Shown one piece after another: positions 38,605 through 46,988 of a stretch of DNA of 64,000 nucleotides. Made by a program: the position numbers and the translations under genes. The notes under the pieces were generated by a model. The model saw nothing but the letters and a program-made list of their open reading frames with translations. It did not search any database and was not told where the DNA came from. Source of the DNA: Streptomyces sp. yr375 (GTDB taxonomy: Bacteria; Actinomycetota; Actinomycetes; Streptomycetales; Streptomycetaceae); NCBI RefSeq assembly GCF_900110755.1, contig NZ_FOFF01000019.1, forward strand, positions 1 to 64,000, given 5' to 3'. Within the stretch, counting starts at the first letter, position 1. Each line of letters opens with the position of its first letter.

Positions 38605-39846
38605 GTGAGGCACGTACAAGGGCGCGCACGGCGCGCAGGGGTCGCACTGGCCGCCGTACTGACATGGGCAGGACTACTGGCCGGGGCCGCCGGCTGCACC
38701 GGCGGCGACAGCGGGGGCGGTGTGGACCGGATGCTCGGCAAACCCCCGGCCCCCGAGGACGTCATCCGGGTCACCCCGCAGGACAACGCCAAGGGCGTCC
38801 GGCCGGGACAGGGCCTGCGGGTGCGGGTGCCCGACGGGCGGCTGGAGTCGGTGAAGGTGGTCCGCTCGCAGGACGCCCAGGAGACCGAGGTGCCGGGCAA
38901 GGTCGCCGCGGACGGCCTGAGCTGGCGTCCGGACGACGACCGGCTCGGGCTCGCCGCCCGTTACACCGTCGACGTGGTCGCCCTGGACGGCGACGGCAAC
39001 CGCTCGGCCCGGCACACCACGTTCACCACCTACGTCCCCGAGGAGCGCTTCATCGGCTACGTCACCCCCGAGAACCGGGCCACCGTCGGCACCGGGATGA
39101 TCGTCTCGCTGGAGTTCAACCAGGAGATCGAGAACCGGGCCGCCGTCGAACGCGCCGTCCGTGTCACGGCCGAGCCGGCGGTGGCCGTCGAGCCGCACTG
39201 GTTCGGCAACGACCGGCTCGACTTCCGCCCCGAGGAGTACTGGGCCCCCGGCACCCGCGTCACCGTCGCCCTCGGCCTGCGCGACGTCGAAGGAGCGCCC
39301 GGCGTCTACGGCTTGCAGCAGAAGTCGTTCTCCTTCACCGTCGGCCGCAGCCAGGTCTCCCTGGTCGACGCGGCGAAACACACCATGGAGGTCCGGCGCG
39401 ACGGCGACCTGCTGGCCACCGTGCCCATCACCGCCGGAGCGCCGAAGAACACCACGTACAACGGCAAGATGGTGGTGACCGAGATGCTGGAGCTGACCCG
39501 GATGAACGGCGCCACGGTCGGCTTCAAGAAGGCGAACGGCAAGGGCGAGTACGACATCCCGGACGTCCCGCACGCCATGCGGCTGACCAGCTCCGGTACC
39601 TTCCTGCACGGCAACTACTGGGCGGACGAGGACGCGTTCGGGAAGGTCAACCTCAGCCACGGCTGCGTGGGCCTGCGGGACGTGAAGGGCGGCGGTTCGG
39701 ACACGCCGGCGGGCTGGTTCTTCGACCGCAGCCTCGTCGGGGACGTCGTCGAGGTCGTCCACAGCAAGGACAAGCAGGTCGCCCCCGACAACGGGCTCGG
39801 CGGCTGGAACCTGACCTGGCAGGAGTGGCTCGCCGGGGGCGCGTGA
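38605..39846 (+). CDS. L,D-transpeptidase lipoprotein (Ig-like plus YkuD)
   Basis: 413 residues from a GTG at 38605. Type II signal with lipobox LAGAAGC near residue 31; two Ig-like domains (about 50-250); YkuD catalytic domain with HGNYW (about 334) and the active-site SHGCVGLRD (Cys about 353). The C-terminal extension ending WNLTWQEWLAGG is typical of the mycobacterial LdtMt2-like class. Forms 3-3 peptidoglycan cross-links at the outer face of the membrane. A close paralogue follows at 40071; the pair is a tandem duplication. Confidence 0.94.
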   Translation: MRHVQGRARRAGVALAAVLTWAGLLAGAAGCTGGDSGGGVDRMLGKPPAPEDVIRVTPQDNAKGVRPGQGLRVRVPDGRLESVKVVRSQDAQETEVPGKVAADGLSWRPDDDRLGLAARYTVDVVALDGDGNRSARHTTFTTYVPEERFIGYVTPENRATVGTGMIVSLEFNQEIENRAAVERAVRVTAEPAVAVEPHWFGNDRLDFRPEEYWAPGTRVTVALGLRDVEGAPGVYGLQQKSFSFTVGRSQVSLVDAAKHTMEVRRDGDLLATVPITAGAPKNTTYNGKMVVTEMLELTRMNGATVGFKKANGKGEYDIPDVPHAMRLTSSGTFLHGNYWADEDAFGKVNLSHGCVGLRDVKGGGSDTPAGWFFDRSLVGDVVEVVHSKDKQVAPDNGLGGWNLTWQEWLAGGA

Positions 39847-40070
39847 AACGACGTCCGGAAATGACGTCGTGAAATGTCCCCGCCCCCTGACGCAACCTTC
39901 CCCGCGTTCGCATGGTCATAGTGGCGACTGGACCAAGGTCCTAGTTGGGACTGAACGGTGACATTCCCGTCCCGTTCAGGCCGTTGACCTTGTGGTTAAT
40001 ATGCGGCGAACGCGGGGGACGCGTCGCGGTACGGGCTCGGGCAGGGCCCGGGGGAGTGGGGAGAAGGACT
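39847..40070. other. Intergenic promoter region between the two L,D-transpeptidases
   Basis: No gene in 224 bases. GGACC-AA-GGTCC is a short palindrome near 39932, and a TTGACC...TTAATAT pair around 39980-40000 could be a promoter for the second gene. A cell-envelope-stress sigma site would be expected here but was not convincingly identified. Confidence 0.35.
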
Positions 40071-41324
40071 GTGAACGTGCGACCGATATCGGGGGCGTCG
40101 GTTGAAGGGCGCCAGGGCGTCCGCAACAAGCGGTTGGCGCTGGTGGTCGGCGGGCTGATGCTCGCCGTCACGGCATGCGGGGGCGGCGGCGGGGGCGCGG
40201 ACACCAAGGCCGACGCCAAGGACGCGGGCGGCAACGGCGCTTCGACCACCGCCGAGAGCAAGCAGTCGGAGGCCGTCGTCACCATCGCGCCGAAGACCGG
40301 CGCCAAGGACGTCGACACCAGCGGCACCCTGAAGGTCAGCGCCGCCAAGGGCAAGCTGACCGAGGTCACCGTCAAGGACACCAAGGGCCGGAAGGTCGCC
40401 GGCGCGATCTCGGCCGACGGCGCGGGCTGGACGCCCGCCACCCACCTGGCCGCGTCCACCGCGTACCAGGTGCACGCGGTCGCCAAGGACGCCGAGGGCC
40501 GGACGGCCGCCGAGGACTCGTCGTTCACCACGCTGAGCCCGCAGAACACCTTCATCGGCAACTTCACGCCGGAGGACGGCTCCAAGGTCGGCGTCGGCAT
40601 GCCGTTCTCGGTGCGCTTCACGCGCGGCATCACCAAGCCGGCCGACGTCGAGAAGGCCATCACCGTCAAGACCGTGCCGCCCGTCGACGTCGAGGGCCAC
40701 TGGTTCGGCAACGACCGGCTCGACTTCCGTCCGGAGAAGTACTGGAAGGCCGGCACCAAGGTGACGGTCGAGCTGAACCTCGACGGCGTCGAGGGCCGCA
40801 AGGGCGTCTACGGCGAGCAGACCAAGACGGTCTCCTTCACCATCGGCCGCGACCAGGTGTCCGTCGTGGACGCCAAGAAGCACACGATGAAGGTCATGCA
40901 GGAGGGCAAGGTCGTCAAGACCATCCCGGTCACCACCGGCAAGCCCGGTTACGCCACCTGGAACGGCCAGATGGTGATGAGCGAGAAGTTCACCGTGACC
41001 CGGATGAACGGCGACACCGTCGGCTACGACGGCGAGTACGACATCAAGGACGTCCCGCACGCCATCCGCCTGACCGACTCAGGCACCTTCGTGCACGGCA
41101 ACTACTGGGGCGGCGACGCCTTCGGCAACTACAACGCCAGCCACGGCTGCATCGGCCTGCGCGACGTACGCGGCGGCTACGACAGCGGTGTGCCGGCCGC
41201 CTGGTTCTTCAACCACTCGATGGTCGGCGACGTGGTGGTCGTGAAGAACTCCACCGACCCGACGGTCGACCCGTCCAACGGCCTCAACGGCTGGAACATC
41301 CCGTGGGCGGAGTGGAAGAAGTAA
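40071..41324 (+). CDS. L,D-transpeptidase lipoprotein, second copy
   Basis: 417 residues from a GTG at 40071 with GGAG seven bases ahead. Lipobox LAVTAC (lipid Cys about 36), glycine-rich tether, two Ig-like domains, YkuD domain with HGNYWGGDAF (about 341) and SHGCIGLRD (Cys about 359), ending WNIPWAEWKK. Same architecture as the preceding gene, with more Lys/Asp-rich composition. Peptidoglycan 3-3 cross-linking or anchoring at the membrane outer face. Followed by a strong terminator. Confidence 0.94.
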   Translation: MNVRPISGASVEGRQGVRNKRLALVVGGLMLAVTACGGGGGGADTKADAKDAGGNGASTTAESKQSEAVVTIAPKTGAKDVDTSGTLKVSAAKGKLTEVTVKDTKGRKVAGAISADGAGWTPATHLAASTAYQVHAVAKDAEGRTAAEDSSFTTLSPQNTFIGNFTPEDGSKVGVGMPFSVRFTRGITKPADVEKAITVKTVPPVDVEGHWFGNDRLDFRPEKYWKAGTKVTVELNLDGVEGRKGVYGEQTKTVSFTIGRDQVSVVDAKKHTMKVMQEGKVVKTIPVTTGKPGYATWNGQMVMSEKFTVTRMNGDTVGYDGEYDIKDVPHAIRLTDSGTFVHGNYWGGDAFGNYNASHGCIGLRDVRGGYDSGVPAAWFFNHSMVGDVVVVKNSTDPTVDPSNGLNGWNIPWAEWKK

Positions 41325-41344
41325 CCCGCTGAGGGTGTGCGCGA

Positions 41345-41390
41345 GCGGGCCCGGTGCCATGCGTCCTGTGACGCACGGCACCGGGCCCGC
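41345..41390 (+). terminator. Terminator after the second L,D-transpeptidase
   Basis: GCGGGCCCGGTGCC (41345-41358) pairs with GGCACCGGGCCCGC (41377-41390), and the loop contains a further TGCGTC/GACGCA pairing. It lies about 20 bases after the stop. Confidence 0.85.
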
Positions 41391-41419
41391 CGCCGTTAGT
41401 CCCCGTTAACCTGACCGGC

Positions 41420-42187
41420 ATGACTGTGAATCTCGAAGTCGCCGAAGGCGTCGGCACGATCCGTCTCGACCGGCCGCCCATGAACGCCCTGGACATCGCC
41501 ACGCAGGACCGGCTCAAGGAGCTCGCCGAGGAGGCGGGCCGACGGGACGACGTGCGCGCCGTCGTCCTGTACGGCGGGGAGAAGGTGTTCGCGGCGGGCG
41601 CGGACATCAAGGAGATGCAGGCGATGGACCACACCGCGATGGTGCTGCGCTCCCGCGCCCTGCAAGAGGCGTTCACGGCCGTGGCCCGCATCCCCAAGCC
41701 GGTCGTGGCGGCCGTCACCGGGTACGCGCTGGGCGGCGGCTGCGAGCTCGCGCTCTGCGCGGACTTCCGGATCGCCGGCGACAACGCCAAGCTGGGCCAG
41801 CCGGAGATCCTGCTCGGGCTGATCCCCGGCGCGGGCGGCACCCAGCGGCTGGCCCGGCTGGTCGGCCCGTCCAAGGCCAAGGACCTCGTCTTCACCGGCC
41901 GGATGGTGAAGGCCGACGAGGCGCTGACGCTGGGTCTGGTCGACCGGGTGGTCCCGGCCGCCGACGTCTACACCGAGGCGCACGCCTGGGCGGCGAAGCT
42001 GGCGCAGGGACCGGCGCTCGCGCTGCGCGCCGCGAAGGAGTCGATCGACACCGGTCTGGAGACCGACATCGAGACCGGCCTCGCCGTCGAACGCACCTGG
42101 TTCGCGGGCCTGTTCGCGACCGCCGACCGCGAGACCGGCATGCGCAGCTTCGTCGAGGAAGGCCCTGGCAAGGCCAAATTCCTGTGA
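41420..42187 (+). CDS. Enoyl-CoA hydratase/isomerase
   Basis: 255 residues, standard crotonase length. Oxyanion-hole elements AAGADIKEM (about 55-65) and GGGCELALCADFRIA (about 108-122); Glu in GQPEILLGLIPGAGGTQRL is the catalytic position of true hydratases. Beta-oxidation enzyme adding water to trans-2-enoyl-CoA, cytoplasmic. Stands alone in a 300-base-flanked unit, so a pathway assignment beyond fatty-acid degradation is not possible. Confidence 0.93.
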   Translation: MTVNLEVAEGVGTIRLDRPPMNALDIATQDRLKELAEEAGRRDDVRAVVLYGGEKVFAAGADIKEMQAMDHTAMVLRSRALQEAFTAVARIPKPVVAAVTGYALGGGCELALCADFRIAGDNAKLGQPEILLGLIPGAGGTQRLARLVGPSKAKDLVFTGRMVKADEALTLGLVDRVVPAADVYTEAHAWAAKLAQGPALALRAAKESIDTGLETDIETGLAVERTWFAGLFATADRETGMRSFVEEGPGKAKFL

Positions 42188-42474
42188 GTGACGTCTCCTT
42201 CTGACTCCCCGGAACCTCTTGCAATTGACGGGACGTCTCATCAGGTTCCCTCGATGGGGCGGATTGTGGGAACCTTGGGACGGCCTTCAGTCCGCCGGTC
42301 GAGAGAGCCTGTCGATTGTCTCTGGACGAGCCGTTATCGCAGGTCAGCGGGGGTTCGACAGGTCACGAACTGCCGCTGGCATATGCCGAGCGAAACGTAC
42401 GGAATGGTGGGTTCCGGGGGGTGCATTCCGTCGGAACGGCCCCCAAGTCGGCTTCGGGCCGCCATGATGGGGGC
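42188..42474. other. Gap before the ATPase gene, with one inverted repeat
   Basis: 287 bases without a gene. GGTTCCC (42244-42250) pairs perfectly with GGGAACC (42268-42274) over a 17-base spacer; it may be an operator or an ECF-type promoter element. Nothing else stands out. Confidence 0.4.
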
Positions 42475-42978
42475 ATGGCGGGGCTGGATGGCATCGATCA
42501 GCCGCGGGGACAGGGCCGTGCGACCGCGGCGCGCTGGTCGCCTGCGGTCGAGGACGAACGGGCGCTCAAGGCGCTGGAGTTGTTCGGCAATCCGACGGAC
42601 GGCGAGGTACAGCTCCCGTCCCTCCCCGAGTCCGCCGGCACGGCCCGCAGACTCGCCCAGGTCGTCGTCCTGCGGCAGTGGGGACTGTCCCCCAAGATGA
42701 CGGAGGACGTGGTGCTCCTCGTCTCCGAACTCGTCGGCAACGCCGTGCGTCACACCGGCGCCCGCGCCTTCGGTCTGCGGATGCGGCGGCGGCGCGGCTG
42801 GATCCGCGTCGAGGTCCGCGACCCGTCCCGCGGGCTGCCCTGTCTGATGCCGGTTCAGGCGCTGGACGTCAGCGGGCGGGGCCTGTTCCTCGTCGACAGA
42901 CTCTCCGACCGGTGGGGTGCCGACCTCCTGCCGCGGGGGAAGACGACGTGGTTCGAGATGCGCGTCGCCGACCGGTAG
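42475..42978 (+). CDS. ATP-binding protein, anti-sigma-factor-like (HATPase_c_2)
   Basis: 167 residues from the ATG at 42475, preceded by GGGGG. N-box VVLLVSELVGNAVRHTGARAF and G-region GRGLFLVDRLSDRWG match RsbW-type GHKL kinases; the C-terminus KTTWFEM is also typical. Role: reversible binding of a sigma or anti-anti-sigma factor; partner unknown, no sigma gene nearby. A five-copy 14-base repeat starts 16 bases after its stop. Confidence 0.87.
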   Translation: MAGLDGIDQPRGQGRATAARWSPAVEDERALKALELFGNPTDGEVQLPSLPESAGTARRLAQVVVLRQWGLSPKMTEDVVLLVSELVGNAVRHTGARAFGLRMRRRRGWIRVEVRDPSRGLPCLMPVQALDVSGRGLFLVDRLSDRWGADLLPRGKTTWFEMRVADR

Positions 42979-42994
42979 TCACTGACGGGTAGCC

Positions 42995-43064
42995 GCCGAC
43001 CGTCAGACGCCGACCGTCAGACGCCGACCGTCAGACGCCGACCGTCAGACGCCGACCGTCGGGC
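42995..43064. repeat. Five tandem copies of a 14-base unit
   Basis: GCCGACCGTCAGAC is repeated at 42995, 43009, 43023 and 43037 without change, and a fifth, diverged copy (GCCGACCGTCGGGC) fills 43051-43064. The array lies between the stop of the ATPase gene and the deacetylase-like gene. Length is likely to vary between strains. Confidence 0.95.
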
Positions 43065-43128
43065 GCGGGCGATGTCGGCAGGACCGCCGATGGGTCAATC
43101 GCCGGAATTGCGGCATATCACCCTTTAA

Positions 43129-43944
43129 ATGGGGAGGGTGACCACATCCGACCGTCGTTCCGTGCTGCGGGCGGGCGCCGGGCTCGTCGCCGGGGGTACG
43201 TTCGCGGCCGCGTGCTCGCCCTCCGGATCCCCTTCCGGCGCTTCTGCCTCCGTAGCCGCCCGCCACGCCCCCACCTCCGCGCCCCCCACCTCCGCGACTC
43301 CCGCCGCCAAGGCCGCTGCTCCCGCCCCCCGGGCCTACCCCCGGCAGCCCGTCCAGATCACGCACGGTCCCCGGGACCGGCCCCGGGTCGCCCTCACCTT
43401 CCACGGTCAGGGGGACCCCGCCGTCGCCCGCGCCCTGCTCGGTGAGGCCGAGCGGCACGGGGCCCGGGTCACCGTCCTGGCCGTCGGGACCTGGCTCGAC
43501 GAACACCCCGACCTCGCCCGCCGGGTCCTCGACGGCGGCCACGACCTCGGCAACCACACCCAGCGCCACCTGGACGTCAACGCCATGTCCGAGGCGGACG
43601 CGACGGCCGAGATCACCGGCTGCGCCGAGCGGCTGCGCAAGCTCACCGGGTCCATCGGGACCTGGTTCCGCCCCTCCCGCACCGCCCACGCCTCCCCGCT
43701 CGTCGAGACGCTGGCCCGCCGCGCCGGCTACCCGCACGTCCTCTCCTACGACGTCGACTCGCTCGACTTCACCTCGCCCGGCGCCCCCGCCGTCGCCCGC
43801 AACGTCCTCGGCGGGATCCGCAACGGGTCCGTGGTGAGCCTGCACTTCGGGTACGCGGACACGGTCGCCGCGCTCCCCGCCGTCCTGGACGAACTCGACC
43901 GCCGCGGACTGCGCGCGGTCACCACCACGGAGCTGATCGGCTGA
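43129..43944 (+). CDS. Tat-exported lipoprotein, polysaccharide-deacetylase fold
   Basis: 271 residues. Twin-arginine signal DRRSVLRAGAGLVAGGTFAAAC (lipid Cys about residue 29), an Ala/Pro/Ser-rich tether to about 75, then a NodB-type domain. Motif 2 is intact (GNHTQRHLD). Motif 1, normally TFDDG with the catalytic Asp, reads TFHGQGD, so the base is missing. The ATG at 43129 has no Shine-Dalgarno and an AT-rich stretch directly ahead, compatible with a leaderless message; a GTG at 43138 is the alternative. The stop overlaps the next start (TGATG). Confidence 0.85.
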   Translation: MGRVTTSDRRSVLRAGAGLVAGGTFAAACSPSGSPSGASASVAARHAPTSAPPTSATPAAKAAAPAPRAYPRQPVQITHGPRDRPRVALTFHGQGDPAVARALLGEAERHGARVTVLAVGTWLDEHPDLARRVLDGGHDLGNHTQRHLDVNAMSEADATAEITGCAERLRKLTGSIGTWFRPSRTAHASPLVETLARRAGYPHVLSYDVDSLDFTSPGAPAVARNVLGGIRNGSVVSLHFGYADTVAALPAVLDELDRRGLRAVTTTELIG

Positions 43945-45128
43945 TGCACCGCAACCTCGTGAAAAGCGCCCTGCTGGCAGGCGCCGCGCTGACCGTCCTC
44001 GCCGCCTGCGGCACCGGCGGCAAGGGTGGCGGCGCGGACCGGGCCACCCGGGCCGCCGCCCCCGCGCCGGTGAAGAAGGCCGTGAGACCGGCCGTCGACG
44101 GGCTGCCCGGCATGCCGCCCGTGCTGGACCCGAAGGACGTCTACGCCGCCGACCGCCCCAACAGGCTCTCCCCGGTGGTCAAGGACTTCCCGTCCCGGGT
44201 GTACGTCCCCAACACCGAGTCCGACACCGTCTCCGTCATCGACCCGAAGACGTACAAGGTGATCGAGACGCTCCGGGTCGGCCGGCAGCCGCAGCACGTC
44301 GTGCCGTCCTGGGACATGAAGACGCTGTGGGTCAACAACAACCGGGGCCACACCCTCACCCCCATCGACCCACGCACCGGCAAGGCGGGCAGGTCGGTCG
44401 AGGTGCACGACCCGTACAACCTCTACTTCACGCCCAACGGCAAGTACGCCGTCGTCATGGCCTCCATGGACCGCGAGCTCGTCTTCCGCGACCCGCACAC
44501 CATGAAGCGGATCAAGACGGAACCGGTCACCTGCTACGGCGTCAACCACGCCGACTTCTCCCTCGACGGGAGGTACTTCATCGTGTCCTGCGAGTTCAGC
44601 GGCGAACTGCTGAAGGTCGACACCGAGAAGATGAAGGTCGTCGCCCAGCAGAAACTGCCCTTCAAGGGCGCCATGCCGCAGGACGTGAAGATCTCACCCG
44701 ACGGCAAGCGGTTTTACATCGCCGACATGATGGCCGACGGGATGTGGATCCTCGACGGCGACACCTTCGCCAAGCCGACGTTCCTGTACACCGGCAAGGG
44801 CTGCCACGGCCTGTACGTCAGCCGCGACTCCCGCGAGATGTACGTCTCCAACCGGGGCGAGGGCACCGTCTCCGTCTTCGACTTCACCAAGAACGCCCTC
44901 ACCAAGAAGTGGCGGCTCCCGGACGGCGGCAGCCCCGACATGGGCGGCGTCTCGGCGGACGGCAAGGTCCTGTGGCTGTCGGGGCGTTACAACTCCGAGG
45001 TGTACGCCATCGACACCGGCACCGGACGCCAGCTCGCCCGCATCAAGGTCGGCGGCGGCCCGCACGGCCTCGCCGTCTACCCGCAGCCCGGCCGCTACTC
45101 ACTCGGCCACACCGGCATCTTCCGCTAG
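43944..45128 (+). CDS. Secreted lipoprotein with YVTN-type beta-propeller
   Basis: 394 residues. Lipobox VLAAC near residue 22, Gly/Ala-rich tether, then seven-blade propeller repeats: RVYVPNTESDTVSVIDPKTYKVIETLRVG, LWVNNNRGHTLTPIDPRTGK, MYVSNRGEGTVSVFDF and others. Such proteins act as extracytoplasmic binding scaffolds; no enzymatic motif was seen. Translationally coupled to the deacetylase-like lipoprotein, so they may act on the same cell-wall polymer. Its stop overlaps the convergent GNAT gene. Confidence 0.9.
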   Translation: MHRNLVKSALLAGAALTVLAACGTGGKGGGADRATRAAAPAPVKKAVRPAVDGLPGMPPVLDPKDVYAADRPNRLSPVVKDFPSRVYVPNTESDTVSVIDPKTYKVIETLRVGRQPQHVVPSWDMKTLWVNNNRGHTLTPIDPRTGKAGRSVEVHDPYNLYFTPNGKYAVVMASMDRELVFRDPHTMKRIKTEPVTCYGVNHADFSLDGRYFIVSCEFSGELLKVDTEKMKVVAQQKLPFKGAMPQDVKISPDGKRFYIADMMADGMWILDGDTFAKPTFLYTGKGCHGLYVSRDSREMYVSNRGEGTVSVFDFTKNALTKKWRLPDGGSPDMGGVSADGKVLWLSGRYNSEVYAIDTGTGRQLARIKVGGGPHGLAVYPQPGRYSLGHTGIFR

Positions 45129-45790
45129 GCACTCCGACAGGCACTCCGCTCGGGTGACCGGCGGGGGATCAGCAGGATCTCCGCGCCCACCGGTACGTAC
45201 CCCGCCGCCTGGAACGCCCGTACGCTGCGGGCGTTTCCCGGGGCGACCTGGGCCCAGACGGGCTCCGTGGCCAGGTGGCGGGCGGCGGTGACCAGGCCGC
45301 GGCCGAGACCTCGGTGCCGTGCCGCCTCGTCGACCTCCACCGACACCTCCAGCCGGCCGCCGATACCGCGTCCCATGACCAGGATCCCGCCGTCCGCCGA
45401 CCACACGCGCACCTCGTCGCGCCGGCGCAGGGCGTACCGGATCCGGGCATGGTCCGAGTCCTTGACCTCCCGCGGCGGCGCAGGGGGCTCGCCGGGCAGC
45501 GGGGCGCCCACCAGCATCATGTCGACCGTCTCGGCCGTACGCCCCGTACGCTCCATGAGAGCGGCCAGGAACCGCGGGTTCATGGACGCCGACAGGGGAT
45601 CGGCGTCGACGCCGCGCAGCGCGCCGTACACCCACTCCGGGTCCTCGTCCGTGAAGACGACCGAGTGCCCGGTGAAGGCGAGGACGCCCGCGTCGCGGTC
45701 GGAGGGCTGGGGGACGAGGGTCGTACGGCCGTCGGGCGGCGGGAAGACGCCCTGTGCGGCCGCGTCGAGAATGTCCCGCAAGGTCGTCAT
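45125..45790 (-). CDS. GNAT-family N-acetyltransferase
   Basis: 221 residues from the ATG at 45790. The C-terminal half is a GNAT domain: VEVDEAARHRGLGRGLVTAARHLA gives the acetyl-CoA-binding R/QxxGxG/A loop, and APGNARSVRAFQAAGYVPVGAEILL the last strands. The N-terminal 100 residues (FTGHSVVFTDEDPEWV) are a lineage-specific module. Substrate unknown. Its stop overlaps the stop of the convergent propeller gene by three bases (TAG/CTA). Confidence 0.88.
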   Translation of the reverse strand: MTTLRDILDAAAQGVFPPPDGRTTLVPQPSDRDAGVLAFTGHSVVFTDEDPEWVYGALRGVDADPLSASMNPRFLAALMERTGRTAETVDMMLVGAPLPGEPPAPPREVKDSDHARIRYALRRRDEVRVWSADGGILVMGRGIGGRLEVSVEVDEAARHRGLGRGLVTAARHLATEPVWAQVAPGNARSVRAFQAAGYVPVGAEILLIPRRSPERSACRSA

Positions 45791-45920
45791 CGTCGTGCTC
45801 TCCGAGTCTGCTGGGTGGTCGCTGCGCCGCGCGCTCACCAGGGCCGTTAATCTGACCTGCGTCAGTAGGACAGCAAGACCGTACGCATGACCGCAAGGCA
45901 TGACGAAGAGGGGCGGACCG

Positions 45921-46133
45921 GTGGCCGACATCGAAGAAGCGCGCAAGCAGTTCCAGCGGATCGACACGGACGGGGACGGCTTCATCACCGCGGCCGAGTT
46001 CAAGAGCGCCCTGGCCCAGGAGGGCGACTGGAACGTCACCGAGACGGTCGCCGAGGCCATCATCAAGAGCCGCGACCTCAACGGCGACAAGGTCCTGTCG
46101 TTCGACGAGTTCTGGACCCACCTCAGCAAGTGA
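45921..46133 (+). CDS. Calmodulin-like EF-hand protein, 70 residues
   Basis: Two EF-hands: DTDGDGFITAAEF and DLNGDKVLSFDEF, each with the D-x-D/N-x-D pattern and the closing Glu. The GTG at 45921 gives the 70-residue length usual for streptomycete EF-hand proteins; an in-frame ATG at 45900 would add seven residues but has a poor ribosome site. Calcium buffering or sensing in the cytoplasm; partners unknown. Divergent from the GNAT gene. Confidence 0.9.
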   Translation: MADIEEARKQFQRIDTDGDGFITAAEFKSALAQEGDWNVTETVAEAIIKSRDLNGDKVLSFDEFWTHLSK

Positions 46134-46325
46134 CCTGAGCGAGTCACGTGAGCCGACAGGGGGGTGCCGCGTTTGGGGGTGCCCCCCTTCGGCGTGCCGG
46201 GATTCGTCGCGTAAGCGGAATCGCGTAAGCGGAATAGGGTGCCGCCGGGTCGGGTTGACGCCGACACGAGGCATGTATGTGCGTGCATCGAATCCGGCTC
46301 GATACCGAAGCAGACAGGACCTGTC

Positions 46326-46988
46326 ATGAAGATCGGCATCATCGGCGCGGGCAACATCGGTGGCAACCTCACCCGCCGCCTCACCGCCCTCGGCCACGAC
46401 GTCTCCGTCGCGAACTCCCGTGGCCCGCAGACCCTCGCGGAACTCGCCGAGGAGACCGGGGCGACCCCCGTCACCGTCGAGGAGGCGGCGCGCGACGCCG
46501 AGATCGTGGTCGTCACGATCCCGGTGAAGGCGGTACCGAGCCTGCCGTCCGGCGTCCTGGACGGCGCGGCCGACGGCGTCACCGTCATCGACACCAACAA
46601 CTACTACCCGCAGCAGCGCGACGGCCGGATCGCGGAGATCGAGGACGAGGGCGTCACCGAGAGCCGCTGGACGGAACGCCGGATCGGCCACCCCGTGATC
46701 AAGGCGTTCAACGGCACCTACGCCCAGGACATCCTGGACCGCCCGCTCCCGGCGGGCGACCCCGCTCGCCTGGCGCTCCCGGTCGCGGGCGACGACGCGG
46801 CGGCGAAGGCGAAGGTGCGCGCCCTCATCGACGACCTCGGCTTCGACACCGTCGACGCGGGCGGCATCGACGAGTCCTGGCGGCAGCAGCCCGACACCCC
46901 CGTCTACGGACTCCAGGCCGGCGTCGACGACGTCACCAAGGCGCTGGCGGCGGCGAGCCCGGAGCGCCCCGCGACGTTCAGGGCGTAG
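46326..46988 (+). CDS. NADP-dependent reductase, F420:NADP oxidoreductase-like
   Basis: 220 residues. N-terminal Rossmann loop MKIGIIGAGNIGGNLTRRL followed by VANSRGPQTLAEL, whose Asn-Ser-Arg is the NADP 2'-phosphate clamp typical of F420-dependent NADP reductase-like proteins; VVVTIPVKAVPSLPSGVL and IKAFNGTYAQDIL are further family blocks. Cofactor F420 use is plausible in an actinobacterium but not shown. Convergent with the lasso operon; the two reading frames overlap by 11 bases. Confidence 0.88.
   Translation: MKIGIIGAGNIGGNLTRRLTALGHDVSVANSRGPQTLAELAEETGATPVTVEEAARDAEIVVVTIPVKAVPSLPSGVLDGAADGVTVIDTNNYYPQQRDGRIAEIEDEGVTESRWTERRIGHPVIKAFNGTYAQDILDRPLPAGDPARLALPVAGDDAAAKAKVRALIDDLGFDTVDAGGIDESWRQQPDTPVYGLQAGVDDVTKALAAASPERPATFRA

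Noticed and set aside
42995..43064. CRISPR-like array
   Set aside because: The 14-base units are directly adjacent, with no spacers between them, and no cas genes are present.
46326..46988. Reductase as a seventh member of the lasso gene set
   Set aside because: It is on the opposite strand, convergent, and of a widespread housekeeping-like family. The 11-base overlap at the ends does not imply shared function.
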